Source of the DNA: an uncultured Sphaerochaeta sp.
GTDB taxonomy: Bacteria > Spirochaetota > Spirochaetia > Sphaerochaetales > Sphaerochaetaceae
Assembly (NCBI RefSeq): GCF_963667405.1
Contig: NZ_OY763408.1
Span: forward strand, 2,069,757 to 2,133,756
Reading direction: 5' to 3'
Length of the DNA stretch: 64,000 bases
The translations under genes were made by a program, and so were the position numbers. Every line of letters begins with the position of its first letter. Position 1 is the first letter of the stretch. Positions 36,234-46,021 of this stretch are shown one piece after another. The notes below the pieces were generated by a model. The model searched no databases. It worked only from the letters and a program-made list of their open reading frames with translations, and was not told the origin of the DNA.

Positions 36234-37959
36234 CACCAAGCTCCTTCACATAGGCAGCGATGACATCGATGCCACGTTGCCAGAACGCGGGATCGGCAAG
36301 ATCGATTCCCACCGACGATGCAACCTGACGGGCATCAAGACTGCCGGCGAGGGAGAGCACCTGATTGTACTGCTGGTCGAAATGATCGGTGGTGCGTCCC
36401 ACCTCATACAAGCCAAGTGCAAAGAGCTGCCCAAAGGCATAGGGATAGTTGTAGAAGGAGAAGTCGGATGAGTAGTAGTGTCCCTTGACCGCCCACATGT
36501 AGGGATGCTTGACCTGCAACGCATCCCCATAGGTCTTTTGCTGTGCCTCTTCCATGAGGGAGCAGAACTCAGCGGCACTCAGATCCCCTTCCACCCTTCG
36601 TCCAAAGACGGCCGACTCGAAATAAAATCGGCTGAGGATGTCCACACAAACCTGGCAGGCTTCCTGGAGAAAATGTTCCACCAGTGTAACGCGTGCAGGC
36701 CCTGTGCTCCTTTCCAGAACACCTTGGAAGACGAGGAACTCACTGAAAATGGAAGCTGTCTCAGCCAGTGTCATCGGATAACTTCGCAAAAGGTTGCTCT
36801 TGTCCAGCACCACATGATCGTGCCAGGCATGGCCCAGCTCATGGGCCAGTGTGGAGACACCGCCGTAGGCATAATCGAAGTTGGCCAGAATCCTGCTCTG
36901 CTTTGCCAAGGGGAAGGCTGTGTCGTAGGCTCCCCCCACCTTGCCCTTTCGGCTTCCTGCATCGATCCATCGTTGTTTGAACGCCTGATCGGCAAAAAGG
37001 CCCATTTCCGGAGAGAAGGCTGAGAATTGCTCGACGATGAGTTCGTGCGCATCCTCGTAGGAGTAGTGATGCTCATCGCTTCCCAGCGGAGCGAAGAGGT
37101 CGTAGAAGGAGAGATCATCCACACCCAAATGTGCTGCCTTGTGCTTGAGGTAGGTCCGGAAAACAGGAAGGTTGTTCTCGATGGTGCCGATTAAGGCAGC
37201 CAGGACCTGACGGTCTATCCTGGACTGGCTGAGTGAGCGATCCAAGGGAGAGGCATAGCCTCTGCGTCCGTCCAGGGATATCGTCGTCCCTTTCACGCCG
37301 TTCAGCGCTGCAGCAAAGGGTATCTCATACGCCTTGAGCAGGGAAAGTTCATGTTCAAAGGCACGCTTTCGCACTTCCCTGTCAGGATTGCTTGCCTCGT
37401 TGCGCAGTTCCACCAACGTCTTTGGTTGGCTGTCCTCATCTGCAACATGGATGCTCGATCCCATCGCCTCCTGAAGACGGGAGAACGCGTCCGTCCCCGA
37501 TCGGGCGAGATCGGAAGCAAGGGCTTCCAGCTCGCTCTCCATCTGGTGAGCCTGTTCTTCCAGCAACTCAGACAGAACAAACCGATACGGTTCCAAGTCC
37601 CCTCCTGTCTCCGTCCGCTTTGCAATCTCCTCAGAACGGGAGGCAAGAAAGTTGCGGAAGGCAACCTCAAGGTGCTGCACCACCAGCGAGGCTTCTTCCA
37701 CCTGCGCGGTGGCCTTCAGATACAGCTCATTTGCCGTATCGGTGGTCAGACATGCAGAGCTGTACGCATCAAGCGTCTCCTGATAATCGAGAATCGCCTC
37801 GTACTCAGCAATGCATGCCGGAAGTTCTGCAGAAGGACTGGTTATCATCACTTCCAAAACCCGGGAACGGGACGTCATGAGGCCAAGGTCAGCAAGAAAC
37901 TCCTTGCTGTCGACGGAAGGGTATATCGGGCTCAAGTCCCAAGTAGGTAGTGTTTGCAT
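36217..37959 (-). CDS. pepF: Oligoendopeptidase F, M3 family
   Basis: Cytosolic zinc metallopeptidase that degrades short peptides. 580 aa, with the active-site HELGHAWHDH (about residue 370) and the third ligand Glu about 25 residues later (TASIFSEFL). AAGGAGA is 8 nt before the ATG, 15 nt after the response-regulator stop. Its position behind an exporter and two-component system could mean a role in peptide processing or turnover, but this is only context. Confidence 0.93.
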   Translation of the reverse strand: MQTLPTWDLSPIYPSVDSKEFLADLGLMTSRSRVLEVMITSPSAELPACIAEYEAILDYQETLDAYSSACLTTDTANELYLKATAQVEEASLVVQHLEVAFRNFLASRSEEIAKRTETGGDLEPYRFVLSELLEEQAHQMESELEALASDLARSGTDAFSRLQEAMGSSIHVADEDSQPKTLVELRNEASNPDREVRKRAFEHELSLLKAYEIPFAAALNGVKGTTISLDGRRGYASPLDRSLSQSRIDRQVLAALIGTIENNLPVFRTYLKHKAAHLGVDDLSFYDLFAPLGSDEHHYSYEDAHELIVEQFSAFSPEMGLFADQAFKQRWIDAGSRKGKVGGAYDTAFPLAKQSRILANFDYAYGGVSTLAHELGHAWHDHVVLDKSNLLRSYPMTLAETASIFSEFLVFQGVLERSTGPARVTLVEHFLQEACQVCVDILSRFYFESAVFGRRVEGDLSAAEFCSLMEEAQQKTYGDALQVKHPYMWAVKGHYYSSDFSFYNYPYAFGQLFALGLYEVGRTTDHFDQQYNQVLSLAGSLDARQVASSVGIDLADPAFWQRGIDVIAAYVKELGDALPN

Positions 37960-37974
37960 GGTAGTATTCTCCTT

Positions 37975-39333
37975 CTACAGGTTCAGGCCGTATTCGGCAA
38001 TCTTATTGATGAGGGTCCTCCGGCTGATGCCCAACTCCTGGGCGGCACGGGTGCGGTTTCCTTCCCAACGGTGGAGAGATCGAATGATTGCATCGACCTC
38101 CACGTCTTTCAAGCTCTTTGCATCGCTGACCTGGGCTCCCTTTGGCTCTTCCTTGGTCTGCGTATGAAGCGAGACAGAGCCCCTGAGATCCAAATCGTCG
38201 ATGCCGATCTCCTCGGCATTGGAAAAGATCACGGCACGCTCAAGAATGTTCTCCAGCTCACGCACATTGCCGTAGAACTCATGGTTGCACAGCAGTTGGA
38301 GGGCATCGGCACTGAAGCCTGAAACCTTGCTGCCCATCTGGCGGTTCAACCGCTTCAGAATCCCAGCAGCAAGCAAGGGGATGTCCTCCCTGCGTTCCCG
38401 CAAGGGTGGGATGACAATCCTGACGACATTCAGCCGGTAGAACAGATCCTCACGGAACTTGCCCTCCCTCACCTGTTGCTCAAGATCCTTGTTGGTAGCA
38501 GCAATGATACGGGCATTGATGGGCATCGCGGATGTACCGCCAAGGCGGGTGATCTTTCGCTCCTGCAAGACCCGGAGAATTTTCACCTGCAGGGAGAGGG
38601 GCATATCCCCTATCTCGTCGAGGAAGAGCGTCCCTCCGCTTGCCAGCTCAAACATACCGGTCTTTCGGTTGGCAGCCCCGGTGAAGGCTCCCTTCTCATA
38701 GCCAAAAAGCTCACTCTCCAACAGGTTTTCCGGTACCCCTCCTATGTTGATCGCCACAAACGGACCGTCCTTGACAGGGCTGCAGGCATGGATCTCCCGT
38801 GCAACCACTTCCTTTCCGGTACCGCTCTCACCAGTGATGAGAACGGTGGAGTTGGTATCACTGATCTTGGAGATGACCTCCTTGATGCGCTTGATCGAGG
38901 CACTCTCCCCCACGAAAATCTGCTTGTCATCCTCGTTCTTGTTACGGGTCTCGTTCTCCACCAAGTTGCGCAGGTTCTGGGCATCCACCAGTTTCTTGAG
39001 CCTGATCACCAGCTCTTCCGGATCGAAGGGCTTGACAATGTAGTCCTGGGCCCCCTCTTTCAGGGCGGAAACCGCATCGCTGATCTCGCCATGGGCACTG
39101 ACCATGATGATGGGCATGCGAAACCCCTCGCCCCGTATCCAATGGATGAGCGACAACCCATCCATGCCCGGCATCTTCAGATCTACCAAGCAGGCGTCAT
39201 AGGCTTCACTGGCGAGCATTCTCTGGGCAGACAGACCGTTCTCCGCGCAATCGCTGTCAATGCCATCCAAGCTCAGGTAGCGATGCATGAGATCACGGAT
39301 ATTCGGTTCGTCGTCAACGATCAAAAGCTTCAT
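37975..39333 (-). CDS. Sigma-54-dependent response regulator, NtrC family
   Basis: 452 aa. Receiver domain with phospho-Asp near residue 51 (LVDLKMPGMDG); AAA+ domain with Walker A GESGTGKE, the sigma54 loop GAFTGA and Walker B FLDEIGD; C-terminal Fis-type helix-turn-helix (NRTRAAQELGISRRTL). It activates sigma54 promoters when phosphorylated. Its ATG overlaps the kinase stop (ATGA), so they form a pair. I found no clear sigma54 promoter in the window. Confidence 0.96.
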   Translation of the reverse strand: MKLLIVDDEPNIRDLMHRYLSLDGIDSDCAENGLSAQRMLASEAYDACLVDLKMPGMDGLSLIHWIRGEGFRMPIIMVSAHGEISDAVSALKEGAQDYIVKPFDPEELVIRLKKLVDAQNLRNLVENETRNKNEDDKQIFVGESASIKRIKEVISKISDTNSTVLITGESGTGKEVVAREIHACSPVKDGPFVAINIGGVPENLLESELFGYEKGAFTGAANRKTGMFELASGGTLFLDEIGDMPLSLQVKILRVLQERKITRLGGTSAMPINARIIAATNKDLEQQVREGKFREDLFYRLNVVRIVIPPLRERREDIPLLAAGILKRLNRQMGSKVSGFSADALQLLCNHEFYGNVRELENILERAVIFSNAEEIGIDDLDLRGSVSLHTQTKEEPKGAQVSDAKSLKDVEVDAIIRSLHRWEGNRTRAAQELGISRRTLINKIAEYGLNL

Positions 39334-40634
39334 GATGGTTCCTTTTCCTTCGGTTTGAGAGCATGAATCGACTTGGGCAGGACCACCTCGGCAACCGTAC
39401 CCCCGCCTTCGCGTCCATAGAGACGGATGTGTCCCCCCCTGGCCTTCACGAACTGCTGGGAGATGGAAAGCCCTATGCCCGAGCCATGGATCTTGGTGGT
39501 GAAGAAGGGATCGAAAATCTTTTTTGCATCGGTAGTGCGGATACCCTCACCGCGATCCATGACATAGACATGGACAAACCCACGCTTGTCGCTGGTGATG
39601 CGAACCTCTACCTGGGGGTCCCTGGGGCCACCACTTTCCACGGCATTCTTGAGCAGGTTCTCGAAGACCGAACGGGCACGATCGCTGTCGATCACAATCT
39701 GCTGGCGTTGCTCGCTGACAAAACGGATGGGTTTGTCAAAGGTCTTGATCAGGGAGATGAAGAGCTCGGTAAGGTCGACACTGACCGGTGTCCCCAAGGG
39801 GTTGCGCAGAAAGTCACTGACCTTGTTGGTCAGCTGGGTAAGCCGCTGCACCTCCTGCTCGATGAGCAGAAGGTCCTGGGTGTTCTCCTTGGGCATCGTC
39901 TTTTTCAGGAGCGCGAGCTGGATGGTGATGGCACTCAGCGGATTCTTGATCTCATGGGTCAAGGTTCTTGCAGCCTGGCCAAGGTTCACCAGATTCTCCT
40001 GTTTGGCAAGCGTCACCCGATATCTTCGGTTGTTCCGATAGATGCTGAGTACCAGCAGGAAAAGGCCGATGAGCGTCATCGAAGAGATGATGCCGATCAT
40101 CATGATCACCATCTCGCGATGGTGATAGTCCTTGCCGTCAAAGTGGAGATAGAGTACATCCGGGAAATCGATGGGTGTAGGGAGCAACCCATTTTCCGTG
40201 AGGGTAAGCTCACCGGTATCCAGGAGGATGGTGAGTCTGCTGAAACGGATGTACTCGATCATTCCCGTCTTGGCGTTGTAGGTGGCGGTCCCGCTGTTGC
40301 CGGAACCGCTTTGGGAGGAGATCTCAGCGGCAGAGAATCCTTCCAGAGGAATCGTCATGGGAACATTGCCGAGGCTGAGGACCTTTCTGCCCATCGAACT
40401 GTACACACCGATGCCGCTGACATTCTCATCCTGCATGGTCTTCAATGCTTTGGCAGTACTGTCCTGCAATGCCAAAAAGACGGAATTGAATGCGCGCTCG
40501 GCCTCACTCTGCATCCTGAGCTGCTCGCGTTCAAGCAGTGCAGAGGTGAGAAAGATCACCAAGGCCAGCAACACCAGAAAGGCAAAGGCAAGGGAAGTGA
40601 TGACAATGAACGGTTCCTTGTTGTCCATAATCAT
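39330..40634 (-). CDS. Sensor histidine kinase
   Basis: Partner of the NtrC-type regulator, about 434 aa. Two membrane helices (about residues 8-32 and 175-200) enclose a periplasmic sensor region of about 145 residues. The H-box is LTHEIKNPLSA, followed by N-, G1 (DRGEGI) and G2 (GSGIGLSI) boxes of the ATPase domain. No HAMP domain is obvious. The start is unsure: ATG at 40634 or 40628, or TTG at 40658, none with a good ribosome site. It lies 45 nt after the ABC permease. Confidence 0.92.
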   Translation of the reverse strand: MIMDNKEPFIVITSLAFAFLVLLALVIFLTSALLEREQLRMQSEAERAFNSVFLALQDSTAKALKTMQDENVSGIGVYSSMGRKVLSLGNVPMTIPLEGFSAAEISSQSGSGNSGTATYNAKTGMIEYIRFSRLTILLDTGELTLTENGLLPTPIDFPDVLYLHFDGKDYHHREMVIMMIGIISSMTLIGLFLLVLSIYRNNRRYRVTLAKQENLVNLGQAARTLTHEIKNPLSAITIQLALLKKTMPKENTQDLLLIEQEVQRLTQLTNKVSDFLRNPLGTPVSVDLTELFISLIKTFDKPIRFVSEQRQQIVIDSDRARSVFENLLKNAVESGGPRDPQVEVRITSDKRGFVHVYVMDRGEGIRTTDAKKIFDPFFTTKIHGSGIGLSISQQFVKARGGHIRLYGREGGGTVAEVVLPKSIHALKPKEKEPS

Positions 40635-40679
40635 CCATCGAGTTTTTTTTGCGTTCAACGGCCCAATCCCCCGGGATTC

Positions 40680-41861
40680 TTATTCATAGTTGAGGGCATC
40701 GATCGGGTCAAGTCGGGAGGCTTTCATCGCTGGATACCACCCAAAGAAGACTCCGACAAACATGGAAAAGCCCATTGCAAGTATGAACGAGGCGTAGGAT
40801 AAATGCAACGTCCAATCCATAAGGTTGGTTACCGCGAAGCTGAGCAAAGATCCGAGAGCCACCCCCAGGATGCCTCCCAGAATGGTAAGGGTAAGCGCTT
40901 CACTGATGAACTGTCCCCGGATGACATTCGGGCTTGCCCCAAGGGCTTTTCTGATGCCGATCTCCTTGGTTCTCTCTGCGACAGAAACAAGCATGATGTT
41001 CATGATCCCGATGCCACCAACCAGGAGACTGATGGCTGCGATGGCGGCCAGGAAGGCGCTGAAGGTTCCGGTGATCTGATTGGCCATCTCCGCCAGGGAA
41101 GCCGGGCTGAACAGATTGTATCCGTCGGTACCGACAATGCCGTCCAGGTATTCGGTCACGCGGTCGGAGACCTCGATCGTATCGAACCCCTCCCGCACCT
41201 TGATCACGTACGCCCCTACCCCGGTGGTGCGGACGAACCGTTGTCCGTAGGTGTTGTAGGGAATGAATACGGTATTGTCGTAGGAGAGGTTGAACGTGGC
41301 ATCCTTGGCTTCGAGTACGCCGACGACCAGATAACTTTTTGCCTGGTTGCGGAAAATACTCACATAGGAGCCCACAGCCGGCTGGTCGGGAAACAGTTCC
41401 TCGGCAATCGAGGACCCCAACACAACCACCTGACGGCGATTGATGTTGTCCATATTGCTGAAGAACTCCCCATCGGTGTATTCAAGGTTCAGGATGTTTC
41501 CATAATCTGCCAACACTCCCGAAACCGAGGCGTTCATCGACTCCTGGCCATTCCGTATCTGGGCATTGCTGTTGTTTTGGGGGAGGACGACCTCCAGTCC
41601 CTCAACATCCCGGAGCAGCATATCGGAGAACTCCTCGTTGAAGATGCCTGTGGAACGCTGACCATACGAGGGGTAGACGGTGACCATGTCCAGACCACCC
41701 ACTGCGATGCTCTCGGTGATGCTCTGGCTTGCACTCTGGCCAATGGTCAGGATGGCAACCACCGAGGCTACCCCGATGACGATACCCAGCAAGGAGAGGG
41801 CGGTACGCATCTTGCTGCCACGCATGGCAGAGAACGCAAGCTTGATATTCTCGAACAGCAT
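40680..41861 (-). CDS. MacB-type ABC transporter permease
   Basis: 393 aa. Four membrane helices: one N-terminal ([20 protein letters not shown]) and three C-terminal ones forming an FtsX-like domain ([22 protein letters not shown] onward), with a large periplasmic MacB core between. This type drives mechanotransmission through a membrane-fusion protein and TolC. The ATG at 41861 follows GGAGGAG, which overlaps the ATPase stop. Confidence 0.93.
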   Translation of the reverse strand: MLFENIKLAFSAMRGSKMRTALSLLGIVIGVASVVAILTIGQSASQSITESIAVGGLDMVTVYPSYGQRSTGIFNEEFSDMLLRDVEGLEVVLPQNNSNAQIRNGQESMNASVSGVLADYGNILNLEYTDGEFFSNMDNINRRQVVVLGSSIAEELFPDQPAVGSYVSIFRNQAKSYLVVGVLEAKDATFNLSYDNTVFIPYNTYGQRFVRTTGVGAYVIKVREGFDTIEVSDRVTEYLDGIVGTDGYNLFSPASLAEMANQITGTFSAFLAAIAAISLLVGGIGIMNIMLVSVAERTKEIGIRKALGASPNVIRGQFISEALTLTILGGILGVALGSLLSFAVTNLMDWTLHLSYASFILAMGFSMFVGVFFGWYPAMKASRLDPIDALNYE

Positions 41862-41862
41862 G

Positions 41863-42537
41863 TTACTCCTCCACCTTGCCGTCACGAAGACGGATCTGCC
41901 GGTTGCACCGTAGCCCAAGTTCCCGGTCATGGGTCACAAACACTACGGTTCTGCCCTCGCTGTTCAACTCCTCAAACAGTTCCATGATCTGGTTCCCCGT
42001 CTTGCTGTCCAAGGCCCCCGTCGGCTCATCCGCCAAAAGGATCGTCGGATTGTTCACCAGGGCACGGGCTATTGCCACCCGCTGCTTCTGCCCTCCGGAA
42101 AGCTCATTGGGACGGTGATGGAGGCGGTCTCCAAGCCCTACACGCTCAAGGGCCTCGAGAGCCCTTTGTCTTCGTTCCCGTACCGGAATCCCAGCATACA
42201 GCAAGGGAGTGGCCACGTTGTCCAATGCCGAAAGCTTTCCCAACAAGTTGAATTGCTGGAAGACAAAGCCAACTTTCCTGTTGCGGATATAGGCAAGCTC
42301 AGCCTCATTGAGGCCCGCGGTATTCTCCCCGTCTATGTCGATGAATCCGCTGGTGGGGGTGTCAAGACAACCGATGAGGTTCATCATCGTCGACTTGCCA
42401 CTGCCCGACGGTCCCATGATTGAGGTGAACTCACCCCGCTTGATGTCCACGCTCACCCCATCGAGGGCTTTCACCACGAAATCCCCCATGATGTAGTAGC
42501 GTCTGACATCCTGTAGTCGTATTACGCTCTCTGCCAT
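41863..42537 (-). CDS. MacB/LolD-type ABC transporter ATPase
   Basis: 224 aa. Walker A GPSGSGKS (residues 41-48), Q-loop, signature LSGGQKQR, Walker B ILLADEP and H-loop VTHD. Powers the adjacent FtsX-type permease. Its ATG directly abuts the TAA of the membrane-fusion gene. Confidence 0.95.
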   Translation of the reverse strand: MAESVIRLQDVRRYYIMGDFVVKALDGVSVDIKRGEFTSIMGPSGSGKSTMMNLIGCLDTPTSGFIDIDGENTAGLNEAELAYIRNRKVGFVFQQFNLLGKLSALDNVATPLLYAGIPVRERRQRALEALERVGLGDRLHHRPNELSGGQKQRVAIARALVNNPTILLADEPTGALDSKTGNQIMELFEELNSEGRTVVFVTHDRELGLRCNRQIRLRDGKVEE

Positions 42538-43668
42538 TTACAGCATCCTCAATCCGGCTCCGCCACCGCCTGCGGGAGGAGACCCTCCGAGAGACGAGAA
42601 AGCACTTGCCGAGGTGTCGGTACGACGGATGATGAGGGTGTCTCCCACCTTCAGATCGCCGCTGAGCAGTTGGCTGATACCTTCACCCAGATACTTGACG
42701 GTGACAGGCACCTTGGCGGTGGTCCCGTCCGCATTCTTCTTGGTAACGGTACTGCTGCCGCGCGTGGTGGTGACGGCACTTTGGGGAAGGAGCACCAGCC
42801 TGGTCTCCCCACCACTGGTGATCGTACCCTCGAAGGTGTAGCCGGGGGCAATCGAAGCAGGGGGATCGGGTATGGTAAGCTCCACTTCCATGACTCCGAT
42901 TCCTTGGTTGGTGTACTTGCCGAGCATCGGGATGTATGTCACTTCCGCCTCAAGGGATGAGGCCGTATAGGAGTCGAAGTAGAGGACAGCCTTCTGCCCA
43001 AGCTGGACGTATTGCATGTCAATCTCATCAATTTCCACGGTGGCCTTCAGGTTTGAGCGGTCGATGATGGTCATCGCGGAACTCCCTGCCTCGAAGAAAT
43101 CCCCCTCGCTGACGCTCACCTCGGCAACCACCCCATCAAAATTGGCATAGGCCTTGGTGTAGTCGAGGTTGTTCTGGGCATTCTTCAGCTGGAGCTCATA
43201 CAGCTCTATATCCCGTTCACTTCCGGTAAGCTTGGCTTTTTCCAGATCAGATTCAAGCTTTGCAACCATATACAATTGATTGGTATTGTCGATTGCGATG
43301 AGCACATCTCCTTTGCTCACCCAATCCCCTTCCTTCACAAACACATCGGTGACAGCACCGGTTGCCCGGACCACGACTTTCTGGATATCATTCGGCTCCA
43401 CATAACCCGAAAGATCGATGGTGGTGGTGAAGGTGCTCTCGTACACCTTTGCTTCCACTTCCTTGATCTGGGTGACCGGAGCTTGCTCTGCGGCCCACGG
43501 AAAACGGCTGTTTTCCTTATAGAAGGTATAGAGATAGAGTCCGGCTACAATAAGGGCAAGCACGATGATGGTGGTAAGCACCCTCCGCACCCGTTGGCGG
43601 CGCAGTTTCTTGCGGAATTGGTTTCTGATCTCGTTTTCGGTATTCAGTTCATTCGACATATCTTGCAT
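42538..43668 (-). CDS. Periplasmic membrane-fusion protein (HlyD/MacA family)
   Basis: 376 aa. A basic cytoplasmic start and one membrane helix (about 30-50) lead to a split biotinyl-lipoyl-like domain (VVRATGAVTDVFVKEGDWV and later DGVVAEVSVSEGDFF), a short helical hairpin and beta-barrel domains. The tail is Gly/Pro-rich (SPPAGGGGAGL), which is unusual. It bridges the ABC permease to the TolC-like channel encoded just upstream. Confidence 0.92.
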   Translation of the reverse strand: MQDMSNELNTENEIRNQFRKKLRRQRVRRVLTTIIVLALIVAGLYLYTFYKENSRFPWAAEQAPVTQIKEVEAKVYESTFTTTIDLSGYVEPNDIQKVVVRATGAVTDVFVKEGDWVSKGDVLIAIDNTNQLYMVAKLESDLEKAKLTGSERDIELYELQLKNAQNNLDYTKAYANFDGVVAEVSVSEGDFFEAGSSAMTIIDRSNLKATVEIDEIDMQYVQLGQKAVLYFDSYTASSLEAEVTYIPMLGKYTNQGIGVMEVELTIPDPPASIAPGYTFEGTITSGGETRLVLLPQSAVTTTRGSSTVTKKNADGTTAKVPVTVKYLGEGISQLLSGDLKVGDTLIIRRTDTSASAFSSLGGSPPAGGGGAGLRML

Positions 43669-43683
43669 GGATTCCTATCTCCC

Positions 43684-45102
43684 TTAGATGTACATGGTCT
43701 GGATTTCGGTTTCCAGTGACAAACCTTTGAGCAACTGCACGGAGAGCTCATAGGCATCCTGGGCAACCGTGAATTGGGCGTCCTCAAGTGCAGCCTTGGT
43801 GGCAAGGCCCTTCTCATACAGAATCTGTGTCTGTGCAAGCAATCGCTTGTTGTACACCATCGTCTGTTCGAGCAACCGATGGTCCATCGAATAAGAAGCG
43901 ATCTTTGCCGACAGCTCAGCTGCGTCATAGAGATACGTATCCAAGGCGGTATTGTACTCCAGCTCTTTCATCAGCACCGTGTTTTCCAACTGTTGCAGGG
44001 TAAGACTGTCGGATGCAGAGGCTGGGTTGTTCCGCCATGTTCCTCCCACCGTAAGGGTGCTGGAGAAACTTTCCGGTCCAGGATAGTAGGAGGTGCCGAA
44101 GGAGGCTGAGACATCAAACGCTTTGCTGGAAAGCTTTGCAGAGGCCAAACCGCTGATGGTGTCCAGAGAGGATGTGGAGTTGTTTGCGGAAAGGCTTCCG
44201 CCCACCACAAGCTTTCGGTTGGTCTGCTCGGCTTGTTTGAGTGCAAGCTCTTCCTTGGCAAGTTGCAGGGCGATTGCCTTCAGCTGGACCGATGAGTTCC
44301 CCGCCGGGTCCTGTTTGAAGGAAAGGGAGGGAAGCGGAATGTCCTCCACCCCTTCCCAGGCAAACCCTGCAGTGGATGCAAACTGCCTGAGCAACAGATC
44401 CCGGGTTGCCTCAAGCCCATCACGCTGAATTTCCAGGCTGCTGATCTTGCTTTGGAGATCCAGATAGGTGAGGCTGTCCTCTTTGATGAGCTGCAGCTGC
44501 AGGTTCTGCTGGAGACTGAGTTTCTGGTCAGCAAGACTCTTTTCGGTAAGCCTGAGATTCTTCTCATTCGTCAGGATATTCTGCATCAGGGTATAGAGTG
44601 AATTGGAAAAGCTCAGCCTGCTGGAAGCATACGTGGAGCGTGCAAACAACTCACTGCTTTTGTTCGATAGTGTCGTGCGGTTGTCATCGGTATACCCGTA
44701 CGTGATCGTGTGGGATACCGAGGCTGAGGGAGCGATGGTATAGGCTGACGTGGAGGGTGTCCACTTCAGGGTATCCGCCCCCACGCTGATGGTGGTGTTT
44801 CCGTCGTTGGGAAGAGAGAACAGGGCCTCGGTGCCCGAAGTGGCAAACGTATAGGCATTGGTACTCTCATCGTAGGTTGCCGAGACATTCCCGCTTGTGA
44901 GCGTAATGCCCAACGCATCCTCCGCTTCACTCTTGGAGAGGGTAAGCAACGCATCCTGTTTCTGCAACTCCAGATCCTGCATCCGCACACTCTTTGCAAA
45001 GGCCTGTTCAAGCACGGTCTGCAGGGGAAGCGAGTAGGCGGGAAGCATCAACAGCAAGGAAAAAGAGAAGAGAACCAAACGTCGTACAAAACGTAATCGC
45101 AT
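43684..45102 (-). CDS. TolC-family outer-membrane efflux protein
   Basis: 472 aa, signal peptide (about residues 1-25), then two related halves of long amphipathic helices and short strand pairs, as in TolC. The start is the ATG at 45102 with AAGGAG 9 nt upstream; the frame continues to 45189 but that part lies in the promoter. First gene of the tripartite exporter cluster. Confidence 0.88.
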   Translation of the reverse strand: MRLRFVRRLVLFSFSLLLMLPAYSLPLQTVLEQAFAKSVRMQDLELQKQDALLTLSKSEAEDALGITLTSGNVSATYDESTNAYTFATSGTEALFSLPNDGNTTISVGADTLKWTPSTSAYTIAPSASVSHTITYGYTDDNRTTLSNKSSELFARSTYASSRLSFSNSLYTLMQNILTNEKNLRLTEKSLADQKLSLQQNLQLQLIKEDSLTYLDLQSKISSLEIQRDGLEATRDLLLRQFASTAGFAWEGVEDIPLPSLSFKQDPAGNSSVQLKAIALQLAKEELALKQAEQTNRKLVVGGSLSANNSTSSLDTISGLASAKLSSKAFDVSASFGTSYYPGPESFSSTLTVGGTWRNNPASASDSLTLQQLENTVLMKELEYNTALDTYLYDAAELSAKIASYSMDHRLLEQTMVYNKRLLAQTQILYEKGLATKAALEDAQFTVAQDAYELSVQLLKGLSLETEIQTMYI

Positions 45103-45136
45103 AAAATCATGCTCCTTATTGCTCGGAGATATGCAT

Positions 45137-45168
45137 ATACTATCGTACAGTATGCCTGCATTCGGCAA
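45137..45168 (-). promoter_or_regulatory. Promoter of the tolC-nadE run with inverted repeat
   Basis: TTGCCG (45163-45168), 18-nt spacer, GATAGT (45139-45144). The inverted repeat ATACT-7-AGTAT (45137-45153) covers the -10 and may be an operator. Confidence 0.45.
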
Positions 45169-45194
45169 CGCAAACGAGTCCAACTTCATCTAAA

Positions 45195-45920
45195 CTACAA
45201 AAGATGTTGCCCTCCATCCACCTGAAGGTCAACCCCGGTAACAAATGAAGCGCCCAGAAGATACGAGACTGCCTCACAGATGTCCTGTGCCGAGCCGGTG
45301 GAGCGCAAGGGCAAAAGCTCCGCCATCTTGCGAAAGTATGCTTCCTCACCGTTGCTCATTACCGGACCGGGACTGACTGCATTGACCCGTACTGTAGGCC
45401 CAAGTGCCACAGCAAGTGCCTTTGTCTGCGCAGAGAGAGCGCCCTTTGCACAATAGTAGGCGGGACGACTGGCAGTGGGGCTGGAAAGCTTCGTATCCAG
45501 GATATTGGTCACCGATCCCTTTGCAGAGCGGGAGAGCAGATGACTGTACAGGGATTTGGAAAGGAAGAACGGTGCGGTATTGTGCACTGCCATCAGGCTC
45601 TCGAAGGATGCAAGGCTTGTCTCTTCCATGGTTTGCGCAGGGAAAAAAGATGCGTTGTTGACCAGGTGGTCCACCTGCCCGAAGGCAGAAACAGCACTCC
45701 CAAAGAGTGATTCAAGATGGGACGGCAGACTGAGATCCCCCTGTACCACCTTGAGCGCAAGCCCTTCTGCCTCAAGATCGGCTTGCAACTGCCTTGCTTC
45801 ACGCTCACTGGTATGGCAATGGACCACCACACGGTATCCCTGATGGGCAAGATGCACAGCAAGAGCCCTGCCGACACGCTTTGCGCCTCCACTGATCAAT
45901 ACGACCTGTCCCTCAATCAT
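45195..45920 (-). CDS. Short-chain dehydrogenase/reductase (pteridine-reductase-like)
   Basis: NAD(P)H-dependent oxidoreductase, 241 aa. Cofactor motif SGGAKRVGRAL (GGxxRxG variant typical of PTR1/FolM-like SDRs), NNASFF, and the active-site Tyr/Lys in AYYCAKGAL (YxxxK). An FolM-like dihydromonapterin or folate reductase role is possible but unproven. The ATG at 45920 lies 9 nt after a TATAGT box with TTGCCA at 17 nt and no strong ribosome site, so it may be leaderless. Divergent from ftsH. Confidence 0.87.
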   Translation of the reverse strand: MIEGQVVLISGGAKRVGRALAVHLAHQGYRVVVHCHTSEREARQLQADLEAEGLALKVVQGDLSLPSHLESLFGSAVSAFGQVDHLVNNASFFPAQTMEETSLASFESLMAVHNTAPFFLSKSLYSHLLSRSAKGSVTNILDTKLSSPTASRPAYYCAKGALSAQTKALAVALGPTVRVNAVSPGPVMSNGEEAYFRKMAELLPLRSTGSAQDICEAVSYLLGASFVTGVDLQVDGGQHLL

Positions 45921-45929
45921 AGTCTTTCC

Positions 45930-45973
45930 ACTATACCGGGCTTGTTGCCGATTGGCAATCGCGGAAGTATATT
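45930..45973. promoter_or_regulatory. Overlapping divergent promoters for the SDR gene and ftsH
   Basis: Minus: TTGCCA (45953-45958), 17 nt, TATAGT (45930-45935). Plus: TTGCCG (45945-45950), 17 nt, TATATT (45968-45973). The two -35 boxes are 2 nt apart, so the promoters interleave. Confidence 0.68.
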
Positions 45974-46021
45974 CGAACATGAGGGAGCCAAAAGGCAAGC
46001 CCGCACAAGGATTCCAAACAG

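Noticed and set aside
33163..45102. Sigma54 (-24/-12) promoter within the nine-gene run
   Set aside because: No TGGCAC-N5-TTGC match with correct spacing was found in its intergenic gaps.
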